Source: [Actinomadura] parvosata subsp. kistnae (GTDB lineage Bacteria > Actinomycetota > Actinomycetes > Streptosporangiales > Streptosporangiaceae). Taken from it: a DNA stretch of 64,000 bases. Numbering within the stretch: the first letter of the stretch is position 1; each line of letters starts with the position of its first letter. The stretch lies in NCBI RefSeq assembly GCF_900323885.1, contig NZ_OOHJ01000018.1, forward strand, positions 1,661,001 through 1,725,000, written 5' to 3'. Of this stretch, positions 26,163 through 35,290 are shown one piece after another. The notes beneath the pieces were generated by a model. It made no database searches, had not been told where the DNA came from, and saw only the letters and a program-made list of their open reading frames with translations. The translations under genes and the position numbers were made by a program.

Positions 26163-26721
26163 CCGGGCAGAGGCGGTCCTCCAGGGCCCGGGGCAGCGGG
26201 TAGGGGCGCTCCGTGGGGATCAGCCGCTGCGCCCGCGCGGCCTGGCCGGTCTGGATCAGGGTGGCGGCCTTGCGGACCTGCGGGGTCAGGTCCGTGAGGC
26301 CGACGATCCAGTCGTCGGTGAACGTGCGGATCAGCCGGCGGCCGATGCCCACCTGGATGCTGTAGTGGTTGAGCGCCGCCCCGCGCGCCGAGCGTTCGGG
26401 ATCCCACTGGACGTGCACGGCCGCCCCGGCCAGCGCCGCCGGGTCCGCCGTCGTGAGGACGGCCTGCGACAGCGCCTCCTCCCACCCTTCGCGGGTCATC
26501 CGCACCGCGAGAACGCGTTCCTGGCCGGGCTTGCGGGCCCAGTTGCTGCGGTGCATCAGCCACAGGAACGACGGCTTGATCCACGTCATCCGGTGGAACG
26601 AGAACGGTGCGACGAAGCGGCCCGCCCGCAGCGCCGCGTCGGCGATGGCCGGCGAGTACGCCTGGTAGACCACGATCGTGCCGGCGTCGTGGTCGGCGCG
26701 GATCTGGTAGCGGGGTGCCAT
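26146..26721 (-). CDS. DUF4291 family protein
   Basis: The product is 191 residues from ATG 26721 ([20 protein letters not shown]); a longer upstream frame adds only a basic, non-family extension. The conserved blocks [32 protein letters not shown] and the ending with [19 protein letters not shown] match DUF4291, which is widespread in actinomycetes and some fungi, with no known activity. No signal or membrane segment is seen. It overlaps the pafA end by 17 bases, tail to tail. Confidence 0.85.
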   Translation of the reverse strand: MAPRYQIRADHDAGTIVVYQAYSPAIADAALRAGRFVAPFSFHRMTWIKPSFLWLMHRSNWARKPGQERVLAVRMTREGWEEALSQAVLTTADPAALAGAAVHVQWDPERSARGAALNHYSIQVGIGRRLIRTFTDDWIVGLTDLTPQVRKAATLIQTGQAARAQRLIPTERPYPLPRALEDRLCPVTCSR

Positions 26722-26776
26722 GGATCGCACCCTGCCATCCGTCCCCTCGGCCTCGCGAGCCGTTTTTCTCCCGCGG

Positions 26777-27775
26777 TCAGCCCGCACTGGCGGCGGGCTG
26801 GGGTGCCATCTCCCTCAGGCCGGCGTCCAGGCTGACGCGCGGGCGGTAGCCGAGGTCGGTGCGGGCGGCGCCGATGTCGTACGAGCGGTCGCGGCCCATG
26901 ACGGCGACCAGCCAGTTCGTGAGCGGCGGTGGGGTGGGGCGGCGGAGCAGGCGGGCGGCGCCGTCCAGCAGGGCCACGATCGGCGCGACGACGGCCCGCG
27001 GGATGCTCCGGGCGGCGCTGACGTCGGCGCCCTGGGTGGCCAGCAGGGCGGTGAAGAAGTCGCGGACCGGCATGGGGGTGCCGTCGGTGACGTAGTACGG
27101 CACGCCGTGGCGGCCGTGCGTGAGGGCCGGCACGACGGCGTCGGCGAGGTTGCCGACGTGCACGAAGTCCATGAGGTGGCGGCCGCCATCGATCCACAGC
27201 CACCGTCCCTTGCCGGCGGCCTCGGCCGTCTCGGCGAGGGTGGTCATCCCGGCGCCCCAGATGAACGGCGGGCGCAGGATCACCAGCGTCGTCCCCGGCG
27301 ACGGGGCGGCGCGCAACGCGTTCTCGGTGGCCAGCTTGACCCGGCAGTAGGCGATGAGCGGGGTGCCGTCGTCGGTGCTCTCGTCGACCACGGCGGCGCG
27401 CTGGGTGCCGGTCGACACGCCCGCGGCGCTGATGAGCACGAACCTGGACACTCCCGCCTTCAGCGCAGCCTCGTGCAGGGCGACGGTCGGGACGTGGTTG
27501 TCGGCCAGGAAACCCGCGTCGTCGCCCCAGAACTCCATCCGGGCCGCGGCGTGCACGACGGCGTCCACGTCGTGCAGGCGGTCGAGCCAGATCGGGGTGC
27601 CGGGCCCGGCCAGCTCGGCCAGGTCGCCGCGCAGCGGCTGCGCTCCGGCGTCCGTCACCTTTCGCGCGCTGGCGGCGGAGCGGGCCAGGGCGAGCACGGT
27701 GTGCCCCTCGGCCTGCAATCGGCGGATCAGGTGCTGACCGACGAAACCGCTTCCGCCGGTGAGGAAGACACGCAT
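26777..27775 (-). CDS. NAD-dependent epimerase/dehydratase (extended SDR)
   Basis: The product is 332 residues from ATG 27775 ([20 protein letters not shown]). The TGGSGFVG motif binds NAD(P); VVHAAA follows, with the catalytic YCRVK (Tyr-x-x-x-Lys) at about 165. The segment [20 protein letters not shown] is typical of the 3-beta-hydroxysteroid dehydrogenase-like and dihydroflavonol reductase-like group. It probably acts on a sugar or small-molecule carbonyl. It runs in the same direction as the DUF4291 gene with 55 bases between. Confidence 0.85.
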   Translation of the reverse strand: MRVFLTGGSGFVGQHLIRRLQAEGHTVLALARSAASARKVTDAGAQPLRGDLAELAGPGTPIWLDRLHDVDAVVHAAARMEFWGDDAGFLADNHVPTVALHEAALKAGVSRFVLISAAGVSTGTQRAAVVDESTDDGTPLIAYCRVKLATENALRAAPSPGTTLVILRPPFIWGAGMTTLAETAEAAGKGRWLWIDGGRHLMDFVHVGNLADAVVPALTHGRHGVPYYVTDGTPMPVRDFFTALLATQGADVSAARSIPRAVVAPIVALLDGAARLLRRPTPPPLTNWLVAVMGRDRSYDIGAARTDLGYRPRVSLDAGLREMAPQPAASAG

Positions 27776-27958
27776 GAGAAGACTCCTAGTGACGCATCCG
27801 TGGGGTGATTCCCCGCTTCGGCCCACTCTGCTGCGATTCCGGACCGGGCGGTAGAAGAGCGTTCATCCTCGGAGCGCCACTCCCTGGTTGGCAGACAGGA
27901 ATGGATCACGACAGAATGCGAAGCCGTCATGCATTCATCGCGACTGGAGGAATTTCCC

Positions 27959-28453
27959 ATGCGTCGTCCCCTTGGGTTATTAGCCGCAGCCACTCTCCTC
28001 GCCACGGTCGGCGCGCCCATGAGCGCGGCGCAGGCCGTCACGTCGGCCGCGGCCAAGGTCGGGACGGCGCAGGAGAACATGGTGGTGCGGCTCGTCAACG
28101 CGCGGCGGGCGAAGAAGAAGGGGTGCCGGCCGGTCAAGCACCACCCGCAGCTCCACAAGGCCGCCCGCGGGCACTCGGCCGACATGGCGGAGCACCATTA
28201 CTTCTCCGGCACCTCCCTCGACGGCCGATCCTTCAGGGACCGCATCGAGGAGGCCGGCTTCACGGGCGGCAGCGGCTTCGCGGAGAACATCGCCAAGGGC
28301 CACCCCACCCCGGCCAAGGTCGTGCAGTCGTGGATGGACACCCCCGGGACCAAGGTCAACATCATGAACTGCAGGCTGACCTTCATCGGGGTGGGGGCGG
28401 TCGAGGACTCGAATGGCGTGATCCACTGGACTCAGGACTTCGCGGCCAAGTGA
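27959..28453 (+). CDS. Secreted CAP (SCP/PR1) domain protein
   Basis: The product is 164 residues; ATG 27959 follows GGAGG by eight bases. Residues 1-30 are a signal peptide (basic start, LGLLAAATLLATVGAPM, AQA site). The CAP fold shows as VNARRAKKKGCRPVKHHPQL, ARGHSADMAEHHYFSGTSLD, GFAENIAKGHPTPAKVVQSW and the final FIGVGAVED...WTQDFAAK. His residues of the CAP cavity (in the GHSADM and HYF blocks) are present. Bacterial CAP proteins are secreted proteins of unclear function, possibly lipid-binding or peptidase-like. Confidence 0.9.
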   Translation: MRRPLGLLAAATLLATVGAPMSAAQAVTSAAAKVGTAQENMVVRLVNARRAKKKGCRPVKHHPQLHKAARGHSADMAEHHYFSGTSLDGRSFRDRIEEAGFTGGSGFAENIAKGHPTPAKVVQSWMDTPGTKVNIMNCRLTFIGVGAVEDSNGVIHWTQDFAAK

Positions 28454-28478
28454 GCCGAAGAAGGCCATGTGGCGACGC

Positions 28479-28706
28479 TCAAGGCGCCCGCTGAGTGATC
28501 CGGCCGAAGAAGTGCACGCAGGCAGTTTTCTCGTCCTTGAACCGCCGCATTTCGTATTCAGCGCCTCGTTCATACCAGAACGTCTGCCACGTCTTCCCCT
28601 GCTTGCGGAGACACCACTGGCTGTCATCCGGTTGCTCCAGGATGCAGTAGAGGCGGGGGTCGAGATCGGTGGCGGCGAGCGCCGCGCGTAACTCCTGGAC
28701 ATTCAT
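28479..28706 (-). CDS. Small conserved-looking hypothetical protein
   Basis: The product is 75 residues from ATG 28706 (MNVQELRAALAATDLDPRLY). It has a short helix, then a compact Trp/Tyr-rich region (DDSQWCLRKQGKTWQTFWYE, then KTACVHFFGRI). The pattern of alternating strands suggests a small alpha/beta protein like those annotated near SUKH or immunity genes, but I cannot assign a family. An upstream extension to 28862 is possible but reads like non-coding sequence. It is convergent with the CAP gene. Confidence 0.5.
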   Translation of the reverse strand: MNVQELRAALAATDLDPRLYCILEQPDDSQWCLRKQGKTWQTFWYERGAEYEMRRFKDEKTACVHFFGRITQRAP

Positions 28707-28855
28707 CGTGGACCCAGCGGGGTTGCGTATCGGAAGTGAGAGCCGAGGTTGATTCTGAAGCGTCCCGGTTTCGAGGGAAAAGCCTATCTGGAAATTCGGA
28801 AGATCTTTTAGGCTTTTCCTGACCGGTCGTTTGGTGACGCTCCACACTGAGGGCC

Positions 28856-29455
28856 GTGACAAACGATCTCCTCGACGCTTGGAACCGCCTGGTCCCTCCC
28901 TGTCGGCTCCATCAGGTGGCGGCGCTGCTCAACATGCCGCCGATGGACGAGACCGCAGCCCACGACGACAACGCTCCGCGAGCCCGGCAGTTGCTGTCGC
29001 TCTACACCGAGCTCGCCGAATGGGCGAAGCTGTCGGCGCGGGCGGTCGAGCAGCTCGATGTGCCGGACGCTCATGAGAGCACGGAGCGGTTCGCCTATCT
29101 CATCGAGTACACCGATCAGTACGCCAAAGGCTGGCACCGGGCGCCGAGTGACCAGTGCGAGGGTGTCACCGTGGCGGACTCGGCCGAGGCGGTCGCGCAG
29201 ACCGTGCTTCCTCGCTACATCACCCACCTGGCCGGGGATCTCGACAACTACGAGTTGTGGTTGACGGAGTCGTTCTCGCTGCGGGCGAGCGTGTGGCACA
29301 TGGACAGCGCGGCGGCCCATCGTTATGGCCGGCGCTCCGCCTGGCCGCCTTCCGCGCAGGTGTTGCAGGACCTGCGGGTTCCTCCACAGGCTGTTGAGAT
29401 CCGTACGCCCAGCCAGATCAACCAGATCGTGGATCTGCACAACGCTCCGGGATGA
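28856..29455 (+). CDS. Hypothetical soluble protein
   Basis: The product is 199 residues from GTG 28856. It is acidic and mostly helical, with Trp/Tyr-rich helices (LLSLYTELAEWAKLSARAVE; RFAYLIEYTDQYAKGWHRAP) and a C-terminal VEIRTPSQINQIVDLH. There is no signal peptide, membrane segment or catalytic pattern I know. The adjacent methyltransferase is 33 bases downstream, so they could be co-transcribed. The codon pattern is consistent with a real gene. Confidence 0.5.
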   Translation: MTNDLLDAWNRLVPPCRLHQVAALLNMPPMDETAAHDDNAPRARQLLSLYTELAEWAKLSARAVEQLDVPDAHESTERFAYLIEYTDQYAKGWHRAPSDQCEGVTVADSAEAVAQTVLPRYITHLAGDLDNYELWLTESFSLRASVWHMDSAAAHRYGRRSAWPPSAQVLQDLRVPPQAVEIRTPSQINQIVDLHNAPG

Positions 29456-29488
29456 GGGCGGCCGGGCGATGGGCTACAGTCGTCCGCC

Positions 29489-30130
29489 ATGGCTGACTCC
29501 TCCTCCACCTACCTGACCGCGACGGCGGACGCCTACGACGCCGTCGCCGACCTCTACGCCGACCTTGCCCGCGACTCCCTCGGCCGCCTGCCGCTGGATC
29601 GGGCGATGGTCGCCGCGTTCGCGGAGCTCGTGCGGGAGAGCGGGCGCCGGCGGGTCGTCGAGGCCGGGTGCGGGCCGGGGTACATGACGGCGCACCTGCG
29701 TGACCTCGGGCTGGACGCGTACGGCGTCGACGTGTCTCCCGCGCTGCTCGACATCGCCCGCAGGGACTATCCCGGCCTGCGGTTCGAGCTCGGCTCGATG
29801 GGGGCCCTCGACGTGGCGGACGGGGAGCTGGGCGGGCTGGTCTCCTGGTACTCCATCATTCACCTCCCGCCGGCGGAGCTGCCGGCATACTTCGCCGAGT
29901 TCCGCCGGGTGCTGGCTCCGGGGGGTCACCTGCTGCTGGGGTTCTTCGAGTCCGAGGGCGGGCCGGTGGTGGAGTTCGACCACAAGGTGACGACGGCGTA
30001 CCGGTGGCCGATCGACGAGCTGGCGGAGCTGGCGGGCAAGGAGGAGTTCGTCGAGGTGGGGCGGATGTTGCGGGAGCCGCTGGAGGACGAGCGGTTCCGC
30101 CGTGGGCATTTGCTGATGCGCCGGCTGTAG
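29489..30130 (+). CDS. Class I SAM-dependent methyltransferase
   Basis: The product is 213 residues from ATG 29489. Motif I is VVEAGCGPGYMTAHL (about residues 56-70), followed by the acidic end of strand 2 (GVDVSPALLDIARRD), the SAM-binding LVSWYSIIHLPPAELPAYF region and the post-motif III RVLAPGGHLLLGFFE. The order matches the 7-strand Rossmann methyltransferases (Methyltransf_11/25). The acceptor cannot be predicted; no biosynthetic partner lies nearby. Confidence 0.88.
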   Translation: MADSSSTYLTATADAYDAVADLYADLARDSLGRLPLDRAMVAAFAELVRESGRRRVVEAGCGPGYMTAHLRDLGLDAYGVDVSPALLDIARRDYPGLRFELGSMGALDVADGELGGLVSWYSIIHLPPAELPAYFAEFRRVLAPGGHLLLGFFESEGGPVVEFDHKVTTAYRWPIDELAELAGKEEFVEVGRMLREPLEDERFRRGHLLMRRL

Positions 30131-30141
30131 GTGCGAGCGCG

Positions 30142-30170
30142 GGGCGGCGATCAGCTGCTGATCGCCGCCC
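30142..30170. terminator. Bidirectional terminator between convergent genes
   Basis: A perfect 13-bp inverted repeat (GGGCGGCGATCAG, 30142-30154, and its complement 30158-30170) with a three-base centre lies between the stop of the methyltransferase gene and the end of the AA10 gene. Confidence 0.75.
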
Positions 30171-30177
30171 AGGCGAG

Positions 30178-31020
30178 TCAGGCGCGTTTCCACAGGGCCG
30201 GGACGTTCGGGGGCTCCCAGCCGGCGAGTGCCGTGTGGGCCTGGGTGCACTCGTAGGTGAGGCCGTTGTACGTCACCCTGTCCCCCGCCCGGTAGGCCGT
30301 GCCGGCGCTCCACGTGCCGCCGGGCTGGGTGGCGGTCGGGGTCGGGGTGGGAGTGGGGGTGGTGGTCGGGGTCGGCGTCGGGGTGGGGGTCGAGGGGGTG
30401 CCGCCGCCGAAGTCCACGTCCGAGCAGGTGTAGAACGCCTCGTTGCTGCCGACCACCCGCTGCCAGATCGAGTAGAGGATGTGGCGGCCGGTGCGCTGCG
30501 GCAGGTTGATGGTCCAGTTGGTGAACGTCGTCGGGTTCTGGCCGTTGAAGGTCTTGATGGGCACCAGGTCGGACCACTTGAGGGGCATGGTGGGGTTCCA
30601 GCCCTCGCGGGTGATGTAGAACTCGAAGTTGCTGTTGGCGTGCGGCGCGGTGGCGTGGTAGGTGAGCGTGAACGCGCCGGGGCTCACCTTGGTCGCGGGC
30701 CAGTCGGCGCGTTGCAGGTCGAGGCCGCGGTACTTCTCGCGTCCCGCGCTGCAGAGCTTGCCGTCAGGGATGAGCTCGCGGTGCCGGCCGCCCGCTTCGA
30801 GGAGGGAGACCTCGTTCCAGTCGTAGAACGCCTGGGTGCCGCCGGCGGCGACGGCGGCCTTGCAGGCGGCGGACTTGGGCGTCTCCGGGCCTTCGTTCTT
30901 GCAGACGTAGACGCGGCTGGGCGGGTTGGACATGGTGCCGTGGGCGTTGGCCGCGGAGGCGGGCAGCAGGGCCAGCAGTCCGGACGCCGCCACCGTCGCG
31001 GCGATCGTGCTCTTGCGCAT
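30178..31020 (-). CDS. AA10 lytic polysaccharide monooxygenase with chitin-binding module
   Basis: The product is 280 residues from ATG 31020. The signal peptide (1-26, ending SAANA) exposes His27 as the first mature residue, the N-terminal ligand of the copper histidine brace; the second is His127 in the ATAPHANSNFEFYIT block. GTMSNPPSRVYVC, FYDWNEV and the C-terminal TFTNWTINLPQRTGRHILY are typical of AA10. A Pro/Thr linker (about 208-236) leads to a CBM5/12-type module (AGTAYRAGDRVTYNG, then ALWKRA). The protein oxidatively cleaves chitin, or cellulose, outside the cell. A 15-bp palindrome upstream may be its operator. Confidence 0.93.
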   Translation of the reverse strand: MRKSTIAATVAASGLLALLPASAANAHGTMSNPPSRVYVCKNEGPETPKSAACKAAVAAGGTQAFYDWNEVSLLEAGGRHRELIPDGKLCSAGREKYRGLDLQRADWPATKVSPGAFTLTYHATAPHANSNFEFYITREGWNPTMPLKWSDLVPIKTFNGQNPTTFTNWTINLPQRTGRHILYSIWQRVVGSNEAFYTCSDVDFGGGTPSTPTPTPTPTTTPTPTPTPTATQPGGTWSAGTAYRAGDRVTYNGLTYECTQAHTALAGWEPPNVPALWKRA

Positions 31021-31148
31021 GGGCGTACTCCTGGGGGTGGAAGGAGCTGGTACGGAGGAGAAGGCGGTCAGCAGGGGAGATAGCGGTGCGGCGGCCGGTG
31101 GGATCAGGCTTCGTCGCACTCGGCACTCCCTTTCGCAAGAGAATCCGT

Positions 31149-31163
31149 TAGGAAAGTTTCCTA
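31149..31163. promoter_or_regulatory. Palindromic operator candidate upstream of the AA10 gene
   Basis: TAGGAAA-G-TTTCCTA is a perfect 15-base palindrome about 130 bases before the AA10 start. Sites built on GAAA-n-TTTC are bound by sugar-responsive ROK/LacI-type repressors in actinomycetes, so it may couple expression to sugar supply. The regulator is not in this window. Confidence 0.5.
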
Positions 31164-31273
31164 TGAGTTGAAGTGATGGTGACACGATCGGCGCCGCATC
31201 ACAAGGCTCAATGTCAGGGTCTGCTGTCAGATGGCTGGTTACAGAAGGTGATGGCGCGGATACGTTAGGACCT

Positions 31274-32449
31274 ATGGGGAGAGAGCTGTGCGTCGGCGCC
31301 GTCGTCCCGTGCACCGGGCGGTTGTCCCTGCTCGGCGACCCGCTGTCCTTCGTGCTGGCGCTTCTCGCGCCCGCCGTGCCGCACGTCGTCAACGGCGGCC
31401 GGCGGTACCCGCTCCGCCTGGCCTCCCGCGACAGCCGCTCGGACCCGGGCACGGCCCGCCGGGCGGTGCGCGAGCTCGTCGAGCAGGAAGGGGCCCGGGT
31501 CGTGCTCACGCTGGGCGGCACCCAGGTGCTGCCCGCGGTTGCCGACACGTGCGAGGAACTGGGCGTGCCCTGCGTGTCCACGACGTTCCCCTGGCAGGCG
31601 TACGTGTACGGCCGCGGCGCGGACCCGTCCCGCCCGTTCACCTGGACCTACCACTTCGCCTGGGGCCTGGACGACATCGCCGGCGTGTTCGCCGAGATGT
31701 GGCAGCTGTGCGCGCCGCGTCCCGCCCCGGTCGGCTGCCTGTGGAACGACCAGTTGCCCGGCCGCCTGCTCCGGCACCCCGGGCGCGGCTTCCTGCCCCG
31801 GGCCGGCGGCCGGGGCCACCGGCTGGTGGACCCCGGCAGCTACCCGGAGCCCGCCACCACCTTCGCCCCGCACATCGGCTCCTTCCTGCGCGCCGGCACC
31901 GAGATCGTCACCACCGCCGCGACCGAGCGCGACCTCGCCCTCTTCCACCGCGAGGCCGCCGAGCACGGGCTGCGCCCCCGCCTCATCACCTCCTCGCGCT
32001 GGCTGACCTATCCGTGCACGGCGAGCGACCTCAGCGGCGCCGGCATCGCCACCCTCGTCTACTGGTCGCCCCGCCACCCGTACCGCTCCAGCCTCGACGG
32101 CACCACGCCCGCGCTGCTGGCCGAGACCTACGAGCAACGCACCGGCAACCAGTGGCTCCAGCCGCTGGGCCTGGCCTACGCCCTGGTGGAGGTGGCCGTG
32201 CATGCCCTGTCCACCGCCGGCGACCCCGCCGACCGGCGTTCGGTGGCGGACGCGATCGGCCGTACCCGGCTGGAGACCATCGCGGGCCCGCTCGACTGGA
32301 CCGGCGGGCCGACCCCGAACGTGGCCCCGATCCCGCTGGTGGGCGGGCAGTGGCAGCCGGGCGGCCGGCACCCGGCCGAGCTGGCGATCGTCACGAACAC
32401 CCGCCTGCCGCAGCTGCGCACCGACGCCGGCCTGACCTTCGCCCGCTGA
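31274..32449 (+). CDS. Periplasmic-binding-fold protein (branched-chain amino acid type) without signal peptide
   Basis: The product is 391 residues from ATG 31274. It resembles type I solute-binding proteins of the LivJ/Peripla_BP_6 group: ELCVGAVVPCTGRLSLLGDP, a VLTLGGTQVLPAVADTCEEL loop, a VSTTFPW strand and LGLAYALVEVAVHALSTAG. No signal peptide, lipobox or transmembrane start is present and no ABC transporter genes lie nearby, so it may be a cytoplasmic sensor or chaperone-like binding protein. A TACGTT -10-like element ends eight bases before the ATG, so a leaderless mRNA is possible. It overlaps no neighbour. Confidence 0.7.
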   Translation: MGRELCVGAVVPCTGRLSLLGDPLSFVLALLAPAVPHVVNGGRRYPLRLASRDSRSDPGTARRAVRELVEQEGARVVLTLGGTQVLPAVADTCEELGVPCVSTTFPWQAYVYGRGADPSRPFTWTYHFAWGLDDIAGVFAEMWQLCAPRPAPVGCLWNDQLPGRLLRHPGRGFLPRAGGRGHRLVDPGSYPEPATTFAPHIGSFLRAGTEIVTTAATERDLALFHREAAEHGLRPRLITSSRWLTYPCTASDLSGAGIATLVYWSPRHPYRSSLDGTTPALLAETYEQRTGNQWLQPLGLAYALVEVAVHALSTAGDPADRRSVADAIGRTRLETIAGPLDWTGGPTPNVAPIPLVGGQWQPGGRHPAELAIVTNTRLPQLRTDAGLTFAR

Positions 32450-32479
32450 GCACCCGCTGAGCACCCGCTGAGCAAAGGG

Positions 32480-35290
32480 CTATCCCCGGCCGCACGGGTC
32501 GGTGAACGGCTCGGCGCCGTCCTGCGGCGACAGGCTGCCCGACGTGCGCGCGCACACCTTCGCCAGCGCCCGCTCCGCCGTGAGCGGCAGGTCGTCGAAC
32601 GTGCCGTCGTGCCCCACCACCCGCAGGTCGCCCGAGGGCAGGAACGCCAGGCGCGGCGCCGGGTCGGCGAGCGCCGGGTCGTACTGGACCGCCGCGGCCG
32701 GCCGGGGCTCGCCGCGCTGCCGGCCGGTGGTGAGGTCCACGACGGTGACGCGGCTGTCGTGCGCGATCGCCAGCGTCCGGCCGTCGGGCGAGAAGCGGGC
32801 GGTCAGGACGTCCCCCTCCACCCGGAAGAACTGACCGGTCGGCTTCCACGTCGCGGTGTCCCAGAGGGCGACGCCCCTGCTCCCGTACGGTGCGACGGCG
32901 CGGCGGCCGGTCGGGTCGAAGACCATCCAGGAGGTGGCCATCGTGCCCGGCCCTTGTGCGCCGGTCAGCGGTTTGCGCGTCTTCAGGTCGATGACGTCCA
33001 CGCCCCAGGCGTCGCCGGTGGTCAGGTACCTGCCGTCAGGGCTGAAGGACAGCGGGCCCGCGTGGATGTTGGACAACATCGTCACCTTGCGCGGCTCGCC
33101 CGCCTCGGCGATGAACAGGCTGCCCTGCCCGTAGTAGTCGTTCGGCGCGGTGGAGGACAGCGCGAGCAGCCGGCCGTCCGGGCTGAAGGACAGCGTGTGG
33201 CCGAAGTCGTAGCCGATGGCGTCGGCGATCGAGCCGAGCTTGCGGCCGGTCGCCGCGTCGAGCAGGGTGAGCGGGACGCCGCGGTCGGTGTTGTTGGCCA
33301 CGGCGACGGTCCGGCCGTCGGGGCTGAGCGCCGTCATCAGCTCCTCCTTGTCCTCGCCGCCGAGCAGGTGGAGGGCGCTCAGGCTGAGCACCTTGCCCTG
33401 CTGGGCGAAGCCGGCTCCCGACCAGGTCGCGATCCGGCGGCCGTCGAGGCCGAGCACCGTGCGGCCGTCGGCGCTGAGCTGCGGGCCGGAGTACTTCTCC
33501 GGCACCGCCCGCGCGGGCGCCGTGTAGCGGCCGAGGTCGTAGACGGTGGCCTGGCCGGCGTCGTCGAGCAGCGTGAGGCGCCGGTCGTCGGCGCTGAAGC
33601 GGGGCCGCTCGGCGATGGCGGCGGTGGTGGTGAAGCTCATCAGGCGGGCGCCGTCCGCGACGCGCAGCAGCACCACCTCGGACGGGCGGCGCACCGTGCC
33701 GTACTCGGGCAGCCCCTCGTAGAGGAGCACGAACCGGCCGTCGGCCGAGAACTCCACCCCGCCGGCCAGCGGGAGCTCAGGGCCCACCGGCTTGGCGCTT
33801 GCGAGGTCCCACAGCCGGATCCGGCCGTCCTCGATGCGCGCGACGCGCTTGCCATCGGGGGTGAATGCCGCGTACTGCCCGCCGTACCCGTCCGGCAGGC
33901 TGGTGGGGCGGGCGGTGCCGCCGGAGGGAGGCGTGCGCAGCTCGGTCCGTCCCCCTGTGGACACCAGGGCCATCTCGTCCCCCGGCCCCACCTCCACGTC
34001 GGCCCCCGACGGCTCGCCGATCGGCACGAGCGCCCTGGTGCGGGTGCTCCAGAAGCCGAGCCACGGCCCGCCCAGGTTGGCGGTCGCCTCCAGGTAGCCG
34101 CCGCCGGGGCTGAAGCGCAGGCTCTGCGGGTACCTGCCGGTCGCGTCCATGGCCTTGCCCTCGCCGATCAGCTTGCCGCGCTTCAGGCTCCACAACCGGA
34201 TCCGGCCGTCGGAGCCGAGGGCCAGCGTGTCGCCGTCCGGGCTCAGGGCCGCCGTGAACGGCCCCTTGCCGACGCCGCCGAACGTGCGCGTCTGCCGGCC
34301 CGTGGCGACGTCATAGACGTGCACCTTGTCGCCGCCCGCGCTGACCAGCAGGGACCCGTCCTGGCTGAGGGCGCGGCCGGTGTTGTTCAGGTTCGGGTCC
34401 TTGAAGACGAGCCGCTGCGGCTGGGCGAGCGAGCTCAGCACCGCCGCCTCCGACTCGGGGACCCGCGCGATCCGGTACGCGGCCACACTGAGCAGCATCG
34501 CCCTGGCCGGGTCGTCGCCGCGGATGGCGTCGGCCTGGAGCGCGAGGAGCCTGGCCCGCTCCTGGGTCTGCTTGTCGGCCAGCTGACTGGTGCTGGCCTG
34601 GCTGGCTCTGGTCTGCTGCCAGGCGATCACCCCCGCCACCAGGGCGGCGACCAGCAGGACGGCGACGCCGGTCGTCAGGAGCCCGCCCCGCCTGCGCCGC
34701 GCGTCGGCCTCGGCCTTGGCCGCCGCCAGGAACTCCGTCTCCGAGGAGTTCAGCGCGAGATGGGACGGGAGCGTCGGCGTCCAGGACAGCGCCTCGCGCA
34801 GGGCCGTGCCGCGCAGCAGGTCGTCGGGGTTGCGGCCGTGCTCGGCCCAGTGCCGGGCGGCCTCGCCCAGCCTGCGGTGCCGCGCCAGCGCCTCACGGTC
34901 GGCGCCGACCCACTCCTGGAGGCGCGGCCAGGCCCGCAGCAGCGCGGGCTTGGCCAGGGACACCGTGTCCACGCCGTCCTCGGCGGCGCCCTCCTCAAGT
35001 GGCACATCGCCGGTGGTGCGCTCCCGGACAATGAGCCGGGCGTTCTCCAGCTCGCCCAGCACGTACGCCGAACCGGCCGCCCCGTCGGTCAGCTCCTCCA
35101 GCCGCGCCCGCCGGGCACCCTCCTGCCCGTCCCGGACGTCCACCAGCCGCAGCAGCAACCGCTTGGCCTGCTCGCGGGCCGGCGCCTGCAGCGCCGCGTA
35201 GGTCTGCTCGGCCAGCATGCCGAGCGCCGGCTCGCCGGCGAGCGCGTTCGGCGGCCGGACGGACGCCGCCGCCTGCGCGCCCTCGGCCAT
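32480..35290 (-). CDS. Transmembrane WD40 repeat protein, coupled to the upstream kinase
   Basis: The product is 936 residues. The N-terminal 180 residues are helical (MLAEQTYAALQAPAREQAKR, then LLRLVDVRD; LQEWVGADREALARHRRLGE) like the module that follows the NTPase in nSTAND proteins, but no Walker motif is present. A membrane helix (GVAVLLVAALVAGVIAW, about 203-226) is followed by about 14 WD40-type blades with FSPDGR/LSPDG markers. The ATG overlaps the kinase stop as TGATG, so translation is coupled. A cytosolic helical part and an outer beta-propeller joined across the membrane fit a sensor partner of the kinase. Confidence 0.85.
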   Translation of the reverse strand: MAEGAQAAASVRPPNALAGEPALGMLAEQTYAALQAPAREQAKRLLLRLVDVRDGQEGARRARLEELTDGAAGSAYVLGELENARLIVRERTTGDVPLEEGAAEDGVDTVSLAKPALLRAWPRLQEWVGADREALARHRRLGEAARHWAEHGRNPDDLLRGTALREALSWTPTLPSHLALNSSETEFLAAAKAEADARRRRGGLLTTGVAVLLVAALVAGVIAWQQTRASQASTSQLADKQTQERARLLALQADAIRGDDPARAMLLSVAAYRIARVPESEAAVLSSLAQPQRLVFKDPNLNNTGRALSQDGSLLVSAGGDKVHVYDVATGRQTRTFGGVGKGPFTAALSPDGDTLALGSDGRIRLWSLKRGKLIGEGKAMDATGRYPQSLRFSPGGGYLEATANLGGPWLGFWSTRTRALVPIGEPSGADVEVGPGDEMALVSTGGRTELRTPPSGGTARPTSLPDGYGGQYAAFTPDGKRVARIEDGRIRLWDLASAKPVGPELPLAGGVEFSADGRFVLLYEGLPEYGTVRRPSEVVLLRVADGARLMSFTTTAAIAERPRFSADDRRLTLLDDAGQATVYDLGRYTAPARAVPEKYSGPQLSADGRTVLGLDGRRIATWSGAGFAQQGKVLSLSALHLLGGEDKEELMTALSPDGRTVAVANNTDRGVPLTLLDAATGRKLGSIADAIGYDFGHTLSFSPDGRLLALSSTAPNDYYGQGSLFIAEAGEPRKVTMLSNIHAGPLSFSPDGRYLTTGDAWGVDVIDLKTRKPLTGAQGPGTMATSWMVFDPTGRRAVAPYGSRGVALWDTATWKPTGQFFRVEGDVLTARFSPDGRTLAIAHDSRVTVVDLTTGRQRGEPRPAAAVQYDPALADPAPRLAFLPSGDLRVVGHDGTFDDLPLTAERALAKVCARTSGSLSPQDGAEPFTDPCGRG

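Noticed and set aside
30325-30400. G-rich short tandem repeats resembling a CRISPR-like or minisatellite array
   Set aside because: They encode the Pro/Thr linker of the AA10 enzyme; repeat units are irregular, with no spacers.
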